From positions 3,534,001 through 3,598,000 of the forward strand of contig NZ_AP022314.1 of assembly GCF_009936235.1 (NCBI RefSeq): a stretch of 64,000 bases of DNA, written 5' to 3'. The notes under the pieces were generated by a model. The model did no database searches. It was not told where the DNA came from and saw only the letters and a program-made list of their open reading frames with translations. Below are positions 50,305 through 60,099 of the stretch, piece after piece. The position numbers and the translations under genes are program-made. How positions within the stretch are numbered: the stretch's first letter is position 1; each line of letters starts with the position of its first letter. Source of the stretch: Mycobacterium xenopi. GTDB taxonomy: Bacteria > Actinomycetota > Actinomycetes > Mycobacteriales > Mycobacteriaceae.

Positions 50305-51403
50305 CGCCTCGTCTGTTGCGCCACCGGATTCCGGCTTCCAGGAATCCGTCGATGTCCCCGTCCAGCACGGCAGCCGGGTTACTGACCTCGTAGTCGGTGC
50401 GTAGGTCCTTGACCATCTGGTAGGGGTGCAAAACGTAGGACCGCATCTGGTTCCCCCAGGAGCTGCCGCCGTCGCCCTTGAGCGCGTCGAGCTCAGCGCG
50501 TTCCTCTAAGCGCTTGCGCTCCAACAACTTTGCCTGAAGCACTCGCAAAGCCGACATTTTGTTCTGCAGCTGCGACTTCTCGTTCTGGCAGGTCACGACG
50601 ATACCGGTGGGCAGATGGGTGAGTCGAACCGCCGAATCGGTGGTGTTCACCGACTGCCCGCCCGGACCGCTGGAGCGGTAGACGTCGACGCGAATATCGC
50701 CTTCCGGGATATCGATGTGGTCGGTGGTCTCCACCACCGGCAGCACCTCGACCTCGGCGAACGAGGTCTGCCGGCGGTGCTGGTTATCGAACGGGCTGAG
50801 CCGAACCAGCCGGTGGGTGCCTTGTTCCACCGACAAGGTCCCGTAGGCGTAGGGCGCGTGGATGGCGAAGGTCGCGCTCTTTATCCCGGCCTCTTCGGCA
50901 TACGACGTGTCGAACACCTCGACCGGGTAGTTGTGCTGTTCGGCCCAGCGGATGTACATACGCATCAGCATCTCGGCCCAGTCCGCGGCGTCGACCCCGC
51001 CCGCCCCGGAGCGGATGGTGACCAGCGCCTCACGTTCGTCGTATTCGCCGGAAAGCAGCGTCCGCACTTCCATCGCTTCGATGTCGGCACGCAGCGCCTT
51101 GAGCTCCGCGTCGGCTTCGGCGAGCGTGTCAGCGCCGCCTTCTTCTTCGGCCAGCTCGTAAAGCACCGGCAGGTCGTCGAGGCGCCGGCGAAGCTCTTCG
51201 ACGCGCCGCAGTTCGCCCTGGGCGTGTGACAACTCGCTGGTCACCTGCTGGGCACGGGTTTGGTCTTCCCACAATTTGGGATCGGATGCCTCGTGCTCGA
51301 GCTTCTCGATCCGGCTGCGCAGACCGTCGACGTCGACCACCCGCTCCACGGTGGTCAGCGTGGAGTCGAGCGCTGCGATGTCGGCTTGACGGTCAGGGTC
51401 CAC
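50297..51403 (-). CDS. prfB: Peptide chain release factor 2
   Basis: This 368-residue RF2 has the catalytic loop SSGPGGQSVNTTDSAVRLTH with GGQ and the stop-codon recognition tripeptide SPF in RLVRLSPFDNQHRR, which reads UGA/UAA. Unlike the E. coli gene there is no internal frameshift site; the frame is continuous, as is usual in mycobacteria. The start is GTG 51403. It is divergent from fprA. Confidence 0.96.
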   Translation of the reverse strand: MDPDRQADIAALDSTLTTVERVVDVDGLRSRIEKLEHEASDPKLWEDQTRAQQVTSELSHAQGELRRVEELRRRLDDLPVLYELAEEEGGADTLAEADAELKALRADIEAMEVRTLLSGEYDEREALVTIRSGAGGVDAADWAEMLMRMYIRWAEQHNYPVEVFDTSYAEEAGIKSATFAIHAPYAYGTLSVEQGTHRLVRLSPFDNQHRRQTSFAEVEVLPVVETTDHIDIPEGDIRVDVYRSSGPGGQSVNTTDSAVRLTHLPTGIVVTCQNEKSQLQNKMSALRVLQAKLLERKRLEERAELDALKGDGGSSWGNQMRSYVLHPYQMVKDLRTDYEVSNPAAVLDGDIDGFLEAGIRWRNRRGDD

Positions 51404-51484
51404 AGCTGCTCACGTTACCGGCGACTCAACCAACGCTACGACCAGCAGAGCCTACGTGGCGGCAGCCGTTTAGCATCGGGGTGT

Positions 51485-52852
51485 ATGCGCCCATACCACG
51501 TCGCGATCGTCGGCTCCGGTCCGTCGGGATTCTTCGCTGCGGCATCGCTGCTCAAGGCCGCCGACTCGGCGGAGGACATCGAGGTAGCAGTCGACATGCT
51601 GGAAATGTTGCCGACGCCGTGGGGTCTGGTGCGCTCGGGCGTCGCCCCCGACCACCCGAAGATCAAGTCGATCAGCAAGCAGTTCGAAAAGACCGCCGAA
51701 GACCCACGGTTCCGCTTTTTCGGCAATGTCGTCGTCGGCGAGCACGTTCAGGCCGCCGAACTGGCCGAGCGCTATGACGCCGTGATCTATGCGGTGGGCG
51801 CGCAATCCGACCGGGCGCTGAACATCCCCGGGGAGGACCTCCCGGGCAGCATCGCCGCCGTCGATTTCGTGGGTTGGTACAACGCCCACCCGCATTTCCA
51901 GGACAGGTCGCCTGATCTGTCCTGCGGCCGGGCTGTTGTGGTCGGCAACGGCAACGTCGCGCTCGATGTCGCCCGCATCTTGGTGACCGACCCCGACGTG
52001 CTCGCGCTGACCGATATCGCCGACCACGCACTGGAATCCCTGCGGCCATGTGGTGTGGAGGAAGTGATCATCATCGGTCGACGCGGTCCGCTGCAGACGG
52101 CGTTCACCACGCTGGAATTGCGCGAACTGGGCGACCTCGAGGGGGTCGACGTGGTCGTCGACCCGGCACAGCTGGAAGGCATCACCGACGACGACGCGGC
52201 CGCGGTGGGCAAGACCGCCAAGCAGAACCTCAAAGTGCTCCGCGACTACGCCGCACGCCCACTGCGGCCCGGCCATCGCCGAATCGTGTTGCGATTCTTG
52301 ACATCTCCGATCGAAATCAAAGGCGACGGAAAGGTGGAGCGAATCGTCCTCGGCCGCAACGAGCTGGTCACCGACGAGAGCGGGCGAGTGGTGGCCAAGG
52401 ACACCGGCGCCCGCGAGGAGTTGCCCGTCCAGTTGGTGGTGCGCTCCGTGGGCTATCGCGGTGTACCCACCCCCGGGCTGCCGTTCGACGAGCGCAGCGG
52501 CACCATCCCCAATACCAATGGCCGAGTGGAGGGCAGCCGCAACGAATACGTCGTCGGGTGGATCAAGCGAGGCCCGACCGGGGTGATCGGCACAAACAAG
52601 AAGGACTCCCAAGACACCGTCGACACCCTGCTCGCCGACCTGGCCGCTGCCAGGCAGACGGGGCTGGCCGATTTCGGTGACGACCACGCCGTCAAGCTCG
52701 CCGAATGGCTGGCCTCGCGTCAACCCAAACTCGTCACCGCAGAGCACTGGCAGGCCATCGACCAATACGAGCGAGCAGCCGGCGAGCCGCATGGGCGGCC
52801 GCGGGTCAAGCTGTCGACGCTGGAGGAACTCTTGCGGGTAGCGCACGGCTGA
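51485..52852 (+). CDS. fprA: NADPH:ferredoxin (adrenodoxin-type) reductase FprA
   Basis: This 455-residue flavoprotein has the FAD motif AIVGSGPSGFFAAASLLKA at the N-terminus, WGLVRSGVAPDHPKIKSI, the NADPH motif VVVGNGNVALDVARIL, GRRGPLQTAFT, and the C-terminal WIKRGPTGVIGTNKKDS typical of adrenodoxin reductases. It passes electrons from NADPH to ferredoxins for P450s such as cyp136. The ATG is at 51485, 81 bp from the divergent prfB. Confidence 0.95.
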   Translation: MRPYHVAIVGSGPSGFFAAASLLKAADSAEDIEVAVDMLEMLPTPWGLVRSGVAPDHPKIKSISKQFEKTAEDPRFRFFGNVVVGEHVQAAELAERYDAVIYAVGAQSDRALNIPGEDLPGSIAAVDFVGWYNAHPHFQDRSPDLSCGRAVVVGNGNVALDVARILVTDPDVLALTDIADHALESLRPCGVEEVIIIGRRGPLQTAFTTLELRELGDLEGVDVVVDPAQLEGITDDDAAAVGKTAKQNLKVLRDYAARPLRPGHRRIVLRFLTSPIEIKGDGKVERIVLGRNELVTDESGRVVAKDTGAREELPVQLVVRSVGYRGVPTPGLPFDERSGTIPNTNGRVEGSRNEYVVGWIKRGPTGVIGTNKKDSQDTVDTLLADLAAARQTGLADFGDDHAVKLAEWLASRQPKLVTAEHWQAIDQYERAAGEPHGRPRVKLSTLEELLRVAHG

Positions 52853-53374
52853 CTTCGCTGAGTTCCGGGCTCGCGGTCGGCCGCTGTAGTTCGAACCTAT
52901 GTTCGGACATCGCGTCGGGTGTGTCGGCGTATGCCGCGCTGCGCCGCAAGGCGAATACCCCGTTCGACGGCCGCTCACGCGACTGGCCGATCATCACCGC
53001 TGTCGACGAAATCGGCAGGCGCACAGCGGACTTCATTTTGCCAACTGGTGGGCGCTCTCGCGCGACGGCTCCGCCGCGGGCTCCAACCATCACTATCAGC
53101 GCGCTTGAGATCCCCGTCGCGGTCGCTTTGACCCGGCATGACGCCTGACCGGCGGGCCTGGTCGGTTCTTCGCCAAAACAAACCAACAACCGTTGGTAAC
53201 CACGGTAACTAGTGGTATGACGGACGAAGAGGCGTATGCGACGCCTGAGGCGCCCGGTGTTCAGCTCGGGCGTGCCCAGGATGCATCACCTGATCCGCCG
53301 AAGACGGGTGGTTTTCCGGCCCGGCGCAGGAAGGCACGCGCGTGGAAGCGCGCGCACGGATCAGGAGGAGCGAA
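52853..53374 (+). other. Leader region between fprA and narG
   Basis: 522 bp with no convincing gene. ACCAAC-AACC-GTTGGT near 53180 is a short perfect dyad, next to GGTAACC and GGTAAC repeats. A GCGCG/CGCGC hairpin lies just before the narG ribosome site. An open frame from ATG 53217 runs into narG in the wrong phase and has no recognisable motif. The region probably holds the nar promoter and a long leader. Confidence 0.45.
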
Positions 53375-56300
53375 GTGGTTGGCACGGCAGAACCCGGCAC
53401 CCGATCCTCAACCGGGGGCGAGCGCGTCGAGCGTGCGGCCGCCCGTCCCGTGCCGCGGGGGTATTTGGCGCCGTTGCTGCCGGGTGGGGAGCCGGTGGAG
53501 TCGCTGCTGCGTAAGGCGCAGTTTTTTTACGCCGGGCACGCCTACGCCGGATCATCGCGAGGTGCATCGCCGGGGTGGTCGCGGCGCGGAGGAGTTTTAT
53601 CGGGACCGGTGGCGGCACGGCAAGGAGGTGCGTTCTACCCACGGGGTGAACTGCACTGGCTCGTGTTCGTGGAAGGTTTTCGTCAAGGAGGGCATTATCG
53701 CCTGGGAGACCCAGGAGACCGATTATCCCTCGGTGGGGCCGGATAGCCCCGAGTATGAGCCGCGTGGCTGCCCGCGGGGGGCGTCGTTTTCTTGGTATAC
53801 CTATTCGCCGTCGCGGGTGCGTTATCCGTATGTGCGCCAGCCGCTGCTGCAGATGTGGCGGGAGGCCCGCGCGCGGCTGGACGACCCGGTGCAGGCGTGG
53901 GCGGAGATCACCGCCGACCCGAAGCGCGCGGCGGCTTATAAGAGCGCACGCGGCAAGGGTGGGTTTTTGCGCTCGACGTGGGATGAGGTCAGCGAGCTGA
54001 TCGCGGCCGCGCATGTGCACACGATCAAGACCTATGGGCCGGACCGGGTGGTGGGTTTTTCGCCGATCCCGGCGATGTCGCAGGTGTCGTATGCGGCGGG
54101 CACCCGGTTTTTGTCGATGATCGGTGGGACGATCCTGTCGTTTTATGACTGGTATGCCGATATGCCGCTGGCGTCACCGCAGGTGTATGGCGATCAGACC
54201 GATGTGCCGGAGTCCGGTGATTGGTGGAACGCGGCCTATCTGATCATCTGGGGCACCAACCTGCCGATCACCCGCACCCCGGATGCGCATTTCATGGTGG
54301 AGGCCCGCTACCGCGGCCAGAAGGTGGTGGTGGTCAGCCCGGATTATTCGGATCACACCAAGTTCGCCGATGACTGGCTGGCCTGCGCGCCGGGCACCGA
54401 TGGCGCGCTGGCGATGGCGATGGGCCATGTGGTGTTGTCGGAGTTCTTCCGCGACCGGCAGGTGCCCTATTTCGAGCAATATGTGAAGACCTACACCGAC
54501 CTGCCTTTCCTGGTGACCCTGCGCGAACACGCTGGGGCCTATGTGCCGGACCGGTTTTTGACCGCCGCCGACCTGGGTCACGACGATGAGCTCGCGGTGC
54601 ACCGGACGGTGCTGGTGGACTCGGCGACGGGGCAGCCGGTCGTGCCCAATGGGACCATCGCCGATCATTACAGCGATGCGGGCATTGGCAAGTGGAATCT
54701 AGATCTCGGTGACCTGGATCCGCTGCTAAGCCTGTACGGCCGGCACGAGCGGGCCGTGGCGGTCGACTTGCCCCGCTTCGACATCGGGAAGACCGAGGGT
54801 GGCGGCGTGATCCGCCGCGGCGTGCCGGTGCTGCGGTTGGGCGAGAAGCTGGTGACGACGGTGTTCGACTTGCTGATGGCCCACTACGCGGTGTCGCGCC
54901 CGGGTTTGCCGGGCGAGTGGCCCACCGGCTACGACGACGCGTCGCAACCGTATACCCCTGCCTGGCAGCAGGCGATCACGTCGGTGCCGCCGCCGCGGCG
55001 GCCCGGGTGGCCCGCGAATTCGCCCGCAGCGCAGAGCTTTCCAAAGGCCGGTCGATGATCGCGATGGGTGCGGGCACCAACCACTGGTTCCACTCCGACC
55101 AGATCTACCGCACGTTCTTCACGCTCACGATGCTGTGCGGCTGCCAGGGGGTCAACGGCGGCGGCTGGGCGCACTATGTCGGGCAAGAGAAGGTGCGCCC
55201 GCTGACCGGATGGCAGCAGGTCGCGTTCGCGCTGGACTGGCAACGGCCGACCCGACAGATGACCGGTACGTCGTTCTTCTACTTGCACACCGACCAGTGG
55301 CGTTACGAGCAGTTCGGCGCCGACGAGTTGGCCAGCCCGCTGGGCCGTGGCCTGTTTCGGGGCAAGGCGATGGCCGACGCGCTGGCCCAGTCCGCGCGGC
55401 TGGGCTGGGCGCCGTCGTTTCCGACGTTCGACCGCAACCCGCTGGATTTGGCCGATGCCGCCGCCGCAGCCGGCAAGAGCGTCGCCGACTATGTGATCGA
55501 CGAGTTGCGTTCTGGCCGAATGTGTTTCGCTGGTGAGGATCCGGATAATCCGGTGAACTTCCCGCGGGTGCTGACGGTGTGGCGAGCCAATTTGCTGGGC
55601 TCGTCGGGTAAGGGCATGGAGTATTTCATGCGCCATCTGCTGGGCACTCATAACGCGGTGCGGGCGAACGAAACACCCGAGGCCCTGCGCCCGGCCGAGG
55701 TGCGCTGGCGCGACGAGGCCCCGCAAGGCAAGCTCGATTTGGCGGTGGCCATCGACTTTCGGATGACCAGCACGTGCACGTATTCCGATATCGTGTTGCC
55801 GGCGGCGACCTGGTATGAGAAGTACGACATCTCTACCACCGACATGCATCCGTTCGTGCACTCGTTCAACCCGGCCATCCCGCCCCCGTGGGAGGCTCGC
55901 ACCGACTTCGACGCGTTCGCCACCATTGCCCGCGACTTCTCCCGGCTGGCCGCAAAGCATCTGGGCACACGCACCGACGTGATCGCCGCGCCGCTGATGC
56001 ACGACACAGCCGACGAGTTGGCCCAGCCCCGCGGTGTGGTGCGCGATTGGCGCTATGGGCAATGCGAGCCGATACCGGGCAAGACGATGCCGAAGCTGGT
56101 CAGTGTGGAACGCGACTATGCCGCGGTCGCCGACAAATGGGCTGCGCTGGGCCCTCTGGTGGAAACGGCGGGCACCCCGGTGAAGAGCGTTTCCTGGAAA
56201 CCTGTTGCCGCTGTTGATTTTTTGGCCCACCGTAACGGCACGGTGCGCGGCGGGGTCGCCGACGGCCGCCCGTCGCTGGCGCGTGATGTTTACATGGCTG

Positions 56301-57148
56301 AGGCCATTCTGGCGTTGTCGGGCACCACCAACGGCGCCGTGGCGATGCAGGGCTGGCAGGCGTTGGAGGAGCGCACCGGGATGCGGTTGGCCGACTTGGC
56401 GGCGGGCCGGGCCGGCGAGCACATCACCTTCGAGGACACCCAGATTCAGCCGCGCTCGGTGATCACCTCACCGGAATGGTCGGGCAGCGAGACCGGTGGG
56501 CGGCGCTACTCGCCGTTCGTGGTCAACGTCGAACGCAAGAAACCCTGGCACACGCTGACCGGGCGGATGCACTTTTTCCTCGACCACGACTGGATCGCCG
56601 AATACGGCGAATGGTTGCCGGTGTATCGCCCGCCGCTGAACTATGCGCGCCACTTCGGCCACCAGGGACTTTCCGAAGACGGCCGGCCCGAGATCACCGT
56701 GCGCTACCTCACCCCGCACTCCAAGTGGTCGATTCACTCGGAGTATCAAGACAATTTGCACATGCTGCGGCTGTTCCGCGGCGGCCCGGTGATCTGGATG
56801 AGCCCGGCGGATGCGGCCGCGATCGGCGTCAAAGACAACGACTGGATCGAGGCCTATAACCGCAACGGCGTGGTGGCCTGCCGGGCGGTGGTCACCCACC
56901 GCATGCCGCAGGGCACGGTGTTTATGTACCACGCCATGGACCGCCACCTGATGACACCGAAGTCGGAGGTGTCGGGTTGGCATGGCGGCGGCGACAACTC
57001 GCTGACCCGGCTGGTGATCAAACCGACCCACATGATCGGCGGCTACGCCCAAATGTCGTTCGCCTTCAACTACTACGGCACCACCGGCAATCAACGCGAC
57101 GAGGTCACCGTCATCCGCCGCCGCGCCCAGGAGGTGGCCTACCGGTGA
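53375..57148 (+). pseudogene. narG: Respiratory nitrate reductase alpha subunit, two frameshifts
   Basis: NarG binds molybdenum bis-MGD and one [4Fe-4S] cluster and reduces nitrate to nitrite. GTG 53375 follows AGGAGGAG, and the first 50 codons end ESLLRKAQFF. A T7 run (53522-53528) where T6 would keep frame shifts to TPGTPTPDHREVHRRGGRGA, including HGVNCTGSC (cluster) and SFYDWYADMPLASP (Mo ligand Asp). A one-base loss in a GCC/CGG run near 54980 returns to the first frame: VAREFARSAELSKGRSM, FDPTS-type CTYSDIVLPAATW and NYYGTTGNQRDEVTVIRR. Net length is 1258 codons, whole, because the shifts cancel. As read, it is broken. Confidence 0.85.
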
Positions 57149-58719
57149 GGGTGATGGCGCATGTGGCGATGGTGATGAACCTCGATAAGTGCATCGGCTG
57201 TCACACCTGCACGGTGACGTGCAAGCAGGTGTGGACTAACCGGCCGGGCACCGAGTACGTCTACTTCAACAATGTGGAAACCAAGCCGGGTATCGGTTAT
57301 CCGAAACGCTACGAAGATCAACAGCAGTGGCACGGCGGCTGGACGCTGGATCGCAAGGGGCGCCTCCAACTCAAGTCGGGTAGCCGGCTGCGCCGGCTGC
57401 TGTCGATTTTCTACAACCCCGACCTGCCCACCATTGATGACTACGGCGATCCGTGGACCTATGACTACCAGACCGTGATCGACGCGCCGCTGGGCACACC
57501 GAATCCCAGCGCGCATTCGATCTCGGCGCTCACCGGCCGCGACATGACGGTGAAGTGGGGCAGCAACTTTGACGACGACCTGGCCGGTGCGCCCGAGCTC
57601 GCGGTCGACGACCCTGACCTGGCGGGTCTCGAAGACCGGGTGAAGATGGAGTTCGAGCAGGTGTTCATGTTCTACCTGCCGCGCATCTGCGAGCACTGTC
57701 TCAACCCCTCCTGTGTGGCCTCGTGCCCGTCTGGGGCGATGTACAAGCGCGCCGAGGACGGGATCGTGCTGGTCGACCAGGACCGCTGCCGGGGCTGGCG
57801 GTTCTGTGTGTCGGGCTGCCCGTATAAGAAGGTGTATTTCAATCACCGCACCGGCAAGGCGGAAAAATGCACGTTTTGCTATCCGCGCATCGAGCAGGCC
57901 ATGCCGACGATCTGCTCGGAGACCTGTGTGGGCCGGCTGCGCTATTTGGGGCTGGTGCTCTATGACGCCGACCGGGTGCTCGACGCCGCGGCCACGCCCG
58001 ACCTCCAGGACCTGTATGAGGCCCAGCTGGGGGTGTTCCTCGACCCGAATGACCCGCACGTGGTGGCTGAGGCTGCGCGACAAGGCATTCCACACGACTG
58101 GATTCAGGCGGCGCAACGCTCCCCGGTCTACGAGTTGGCGGTGCGGCACAAAGTCGCGCTGCCGCTGCACCCGGAATATCGCACGTTGCCGATGGTCTGG
58201 TACATCCCGCCGCTGTCACCGGTGGCCGACGTGGTCGGCGCGGCCGGCTACGACGACAACCCCGACCACGTGTTCGCCACCATCGACGCGCTGCGTATCC
58301 CGATGGAGTACCTGGCCAACCTGTTCACCGCGGGTGACGCCGACGTGATAAGACGCGTGTTGCGCAAACTGGCCGCGGTGCGGGCCATTCAGCGCGCCGG
58401 GCAGCTGGGCCTCGGCGTCGACGAGAACCTGCCGGCTTCGGTCGGCGCCAGCGCCGACGACCTCGACGACCTCTACCGGCTGCTGGCGATCGCCAAATAC
58501 GAAGACCGCTACGTCATCCCGCCGGCGCACACCGAGGACGCCGGCCAGCTCATGGGCCAACACGAGCAACTGTTCTGCAGCCTCGACACCGACGGCGGGC
58601 CCGGCATGGGCGGCTACGGTCCACCCGAATCCAGCGGCGGCAGAAAGGGGTTCAACCTGCTCAACTGGAACGGCAAGGACAAGGTTCCCGGCATGTTTCC
58701 CAAAGCGCGACACACATGA
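57145..58719 (+). CDS. narH: Nitrate reductase beta subunit NarH
   Basis: This 524-residue iron-sulfur subunit has four cluster motifs: CIGCHTCTVTCKQVW, CEHCLNPSCVASCPSGAMYK, CRGWRFCVSGCPYKK (Trp instead of Cys, giving [3Fe-4S]) and CTFCYPRIEQAMPTICSETC. It carries electrons from NarI to NarG. GTG 57145 overlaps the narG stop (GTGA); ATG 57154 is possible. It is intact, and overlaps narJ by 4 bp. Confidence 0.95.
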   Translation: MRVMAHVAMVMNLDKCIGCHTCTVTCKQVWTNRPGTEYVYFNNVETKPGIGYPKRYEDQQQWHGGWTLDRKGRLQLKSGSRLRRLLSIFYNPDLPTIDDYGDPWTYDYQTVIDAPLGTPNPSAHSISALTGRDMTVKWGSNFDDDLAGAPELAVDDPDLAGLEDRVKMEFEQVFMFYLPRICEHCLNPSCVASCPSGAMYKRAEDGIVLVDQDRCRGWRFCVSGCPYKKVYFNHRTGKAEKCTFCYPRIEQAMPTICSETCVGRLRYLGLVLYDADRVLDAAATPDLQDLYEAQLGVFLDPNDPHVVAEAARQGIPHDWIQAAQRSPVYELAVRHKVALPLHPEYRTLPMVWYIPPLSPVADVVGAAGYDDNPDHVFATIDALRIPMEYLANLFTAGDADVIRRVLRKLAAVRAIQRAGQLGLGVDENLPASVGASADDLDDLYRLLAIAKYEDRYVIPPAHTEDAGQLMGQHEQLFCSLDTDGGPGMGGYGPPESSGGRKGFNLLNWNGKDKVPGMFPKARHT

Positions 58720-59339
58720 ACACCCAGGCGATCAAGCTGGCGTCGGTCCTGCTGCAGTACCCGACGACATCGCTGTTCGACGGGCTGGACACACTGGAGA
58801 GGTTCGCGGCCCAAACCAGCCCCAAACCGACCCGGGAATCGTTCGGCCGGTTCCTGGGCTGGCTTCGCGCCACCCCGCCCAACGACGTGGCACAGCACTA
58901 TGTGCAAACATTCGACCTGCGCCGCCGCTGCAGCCTGTACCTGACTTACTACCGCTACGGCGACACCCGCAAACGGGGCATGGCAATGGTGACGTTCAAG
59001 GCCGCCTACCGTGACGCCGGGTTCATTCCATCCGAGGACGAACTACCCGACTACCTGCCGATGGTGCTCGACTTCGCCACGCTGTGCCCCCGCGGCAAAC
59101 GGCTGCTGTCGGGGCATCGCACCGATCTAGAGTTGCTGCGCCGCGCCCTGATCAGCGCGCACTCACCCTACGCCGACGTCGTCGCCGCGGTAATCGCCAC
59201 CCTTCCCGGACTGGGCAAGCGAGAACTCGAACAAGTCCGCGCCGCCTGGCAATCCGGCCCACCAAGCGAAGAAGTGGGCCTGGAACCGTTCGCCCCGCCG
59301 GACTATTTGGCCGGCTACCAAACAAGGCAAAAGCCATGA
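58716..59339 (+). CDS. narJ: Nitrate reductase assembly chaperone NarJ
   Basis: This 207-residue TorD/NarJ-type helical chaperone has LASVLLQYPTTSLFDGLDTL, YVQTFDLRRRCSLYLTYYRYGDTRKRG and DYLPMVLDFATLC. NarJ binds the NarG N-terminus and permits molybdenum cofactor insertion. ATG overlaps the narH stop and its own stop overlaps narI (ATGA on both sides), so the operon is tightly coupled. Confidence 0.93.
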   Translation: MNTQAIKLASVLLQYPTTSLFDGLDTLERFAAQTSPKPTRESFGRFLGWLRATPPNDVAQHYVQTFDLRRRCSLYLTYYRYGDTRKRGMAMVTFKAAYRDAGFIPSEDELPDYLPMVLDFATLCPRGKRLLSGHRTDLELLRRALISAHSPYADVVAAVIATLPGLGKRELEQVRAAWQSGPPSEEVGLEPFAPPDYLAGYQTRQKP

Positions 59340-60085
59340 TCCCCCTCAGCGCATGGGACATTTGGTGGTGGGTGATCCTGCCCTACATCGCGATCGTCGT
59401 GTTCGTGGTCGGCCACATCTGGCGCTGGCGTTACGACCAGTTCGGCTGGACCAGCCACTCGACCCAACTGCAGGAACGGCGGCTGCTCAAATGGGGCTCA
59501 CCACTGTTCCACTACGCCACCTTCGCCGCGATCTTCGGACACATCCTCGGCATATTGGTACCCAAATCGGTCACCGATTGGCTCGGCATCCCCGAAACCT
59601 GGTATCAGGACTTTTCCGCCGTCGCCGGGTCAACCGCCGCCGTCGGCATCTTGATCGGCGCCGCAGTGCTAACGTTCCGACGCACGATGATTCCCCGGGT
59701 GCGCGCCACTACCAGCGCCGTGGACTACCTTGCGCTGATCCTGCTCGGCATCATCGTGATCCTGGGCATCGTGTTGACCCTGGGCATCGAGGACACGTCG
59801 CATTACGAGTACCGCAACACCGTCGGCGTGTGGTTCCGCAGCCTGGCCACCTTCCACCCCAACGTGCGGGCGATCACCAGCGCACCATTCCTGTACCAAC
59901 TACACGCGGCCGCGGCCTGGGCAATCTTCATCGTTTGGCCGTTCAGCCGCCTGGTGCACGCCTGGAGCTACCCACTGTGGTATCTGTGGCGGCCCTATAT
60001 CGTCATCCGCAGCCGCGTCGCCGATCGACCCCACGAACCGGGAACCAGCGGGCGTCGGTGGCGCAAAATCGGTGTCCCGTACTAA
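59336..60085 (+). CDS. narI: Nitrate reductase gamma subunit NarI (cytochrome b)
   Basis: This 249-residue membrane cytochrome has five helices. The two haem b groups should be bound by the His in LFHYATFAAIFGH and by the pair in LHAAAAWAIFIVWPFSRLVH. It oxidises menaquinol and passes electrons to NarH. ATG 59336 lies within the narJ stop. The C-terminus is short and basic, on the cytoplasmic side. Confidence 0.95.
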   Translation: MIPLSAWDIWWWVILPYIAIVVFVVGHIWRWRYDQFGWTSHSTQLQERRLLKWGSPLFHYATFAAIFGHILGILVPKSVTDWLGIPETWYQDFSAVAGSTAAVGILIGAAVLTFRRTMIPRVRATTSAVDYLALILLGIIVILGIVLTLGIEDTSHYEYRNTVGVWFRSLATFHPNVRAITSAPFLYQLHAAAAWAIFIVWPFSRLVHAWSYPLWYLWRPYIVIRSRVADRPHEPGTSGRRWRKIGVPY

Positions 60086-60099
60086 GGCAAGGCCCGACC

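Noticed and set aside
52860..53148. Small ORF after fprA (VSAYAALRRKANTPFDGRSR)
   Set aside because: It has no recognised family, no good start and no ribosome site; left as part of the intergenic region.
53217..53520. Frame from ATG 53217 as an alternative narG start
   Set aside because: It reaches the conserved part only because of the T7 frameshift; GTG 53375 with AGGAGGAG gives the family-like N-terminus.
59353..60099. Upstream extension of the TehA-like frame across narI
   Set aside because: It is out of frame with narI, full of Arg/His, and the family match begins at GTG 60100.
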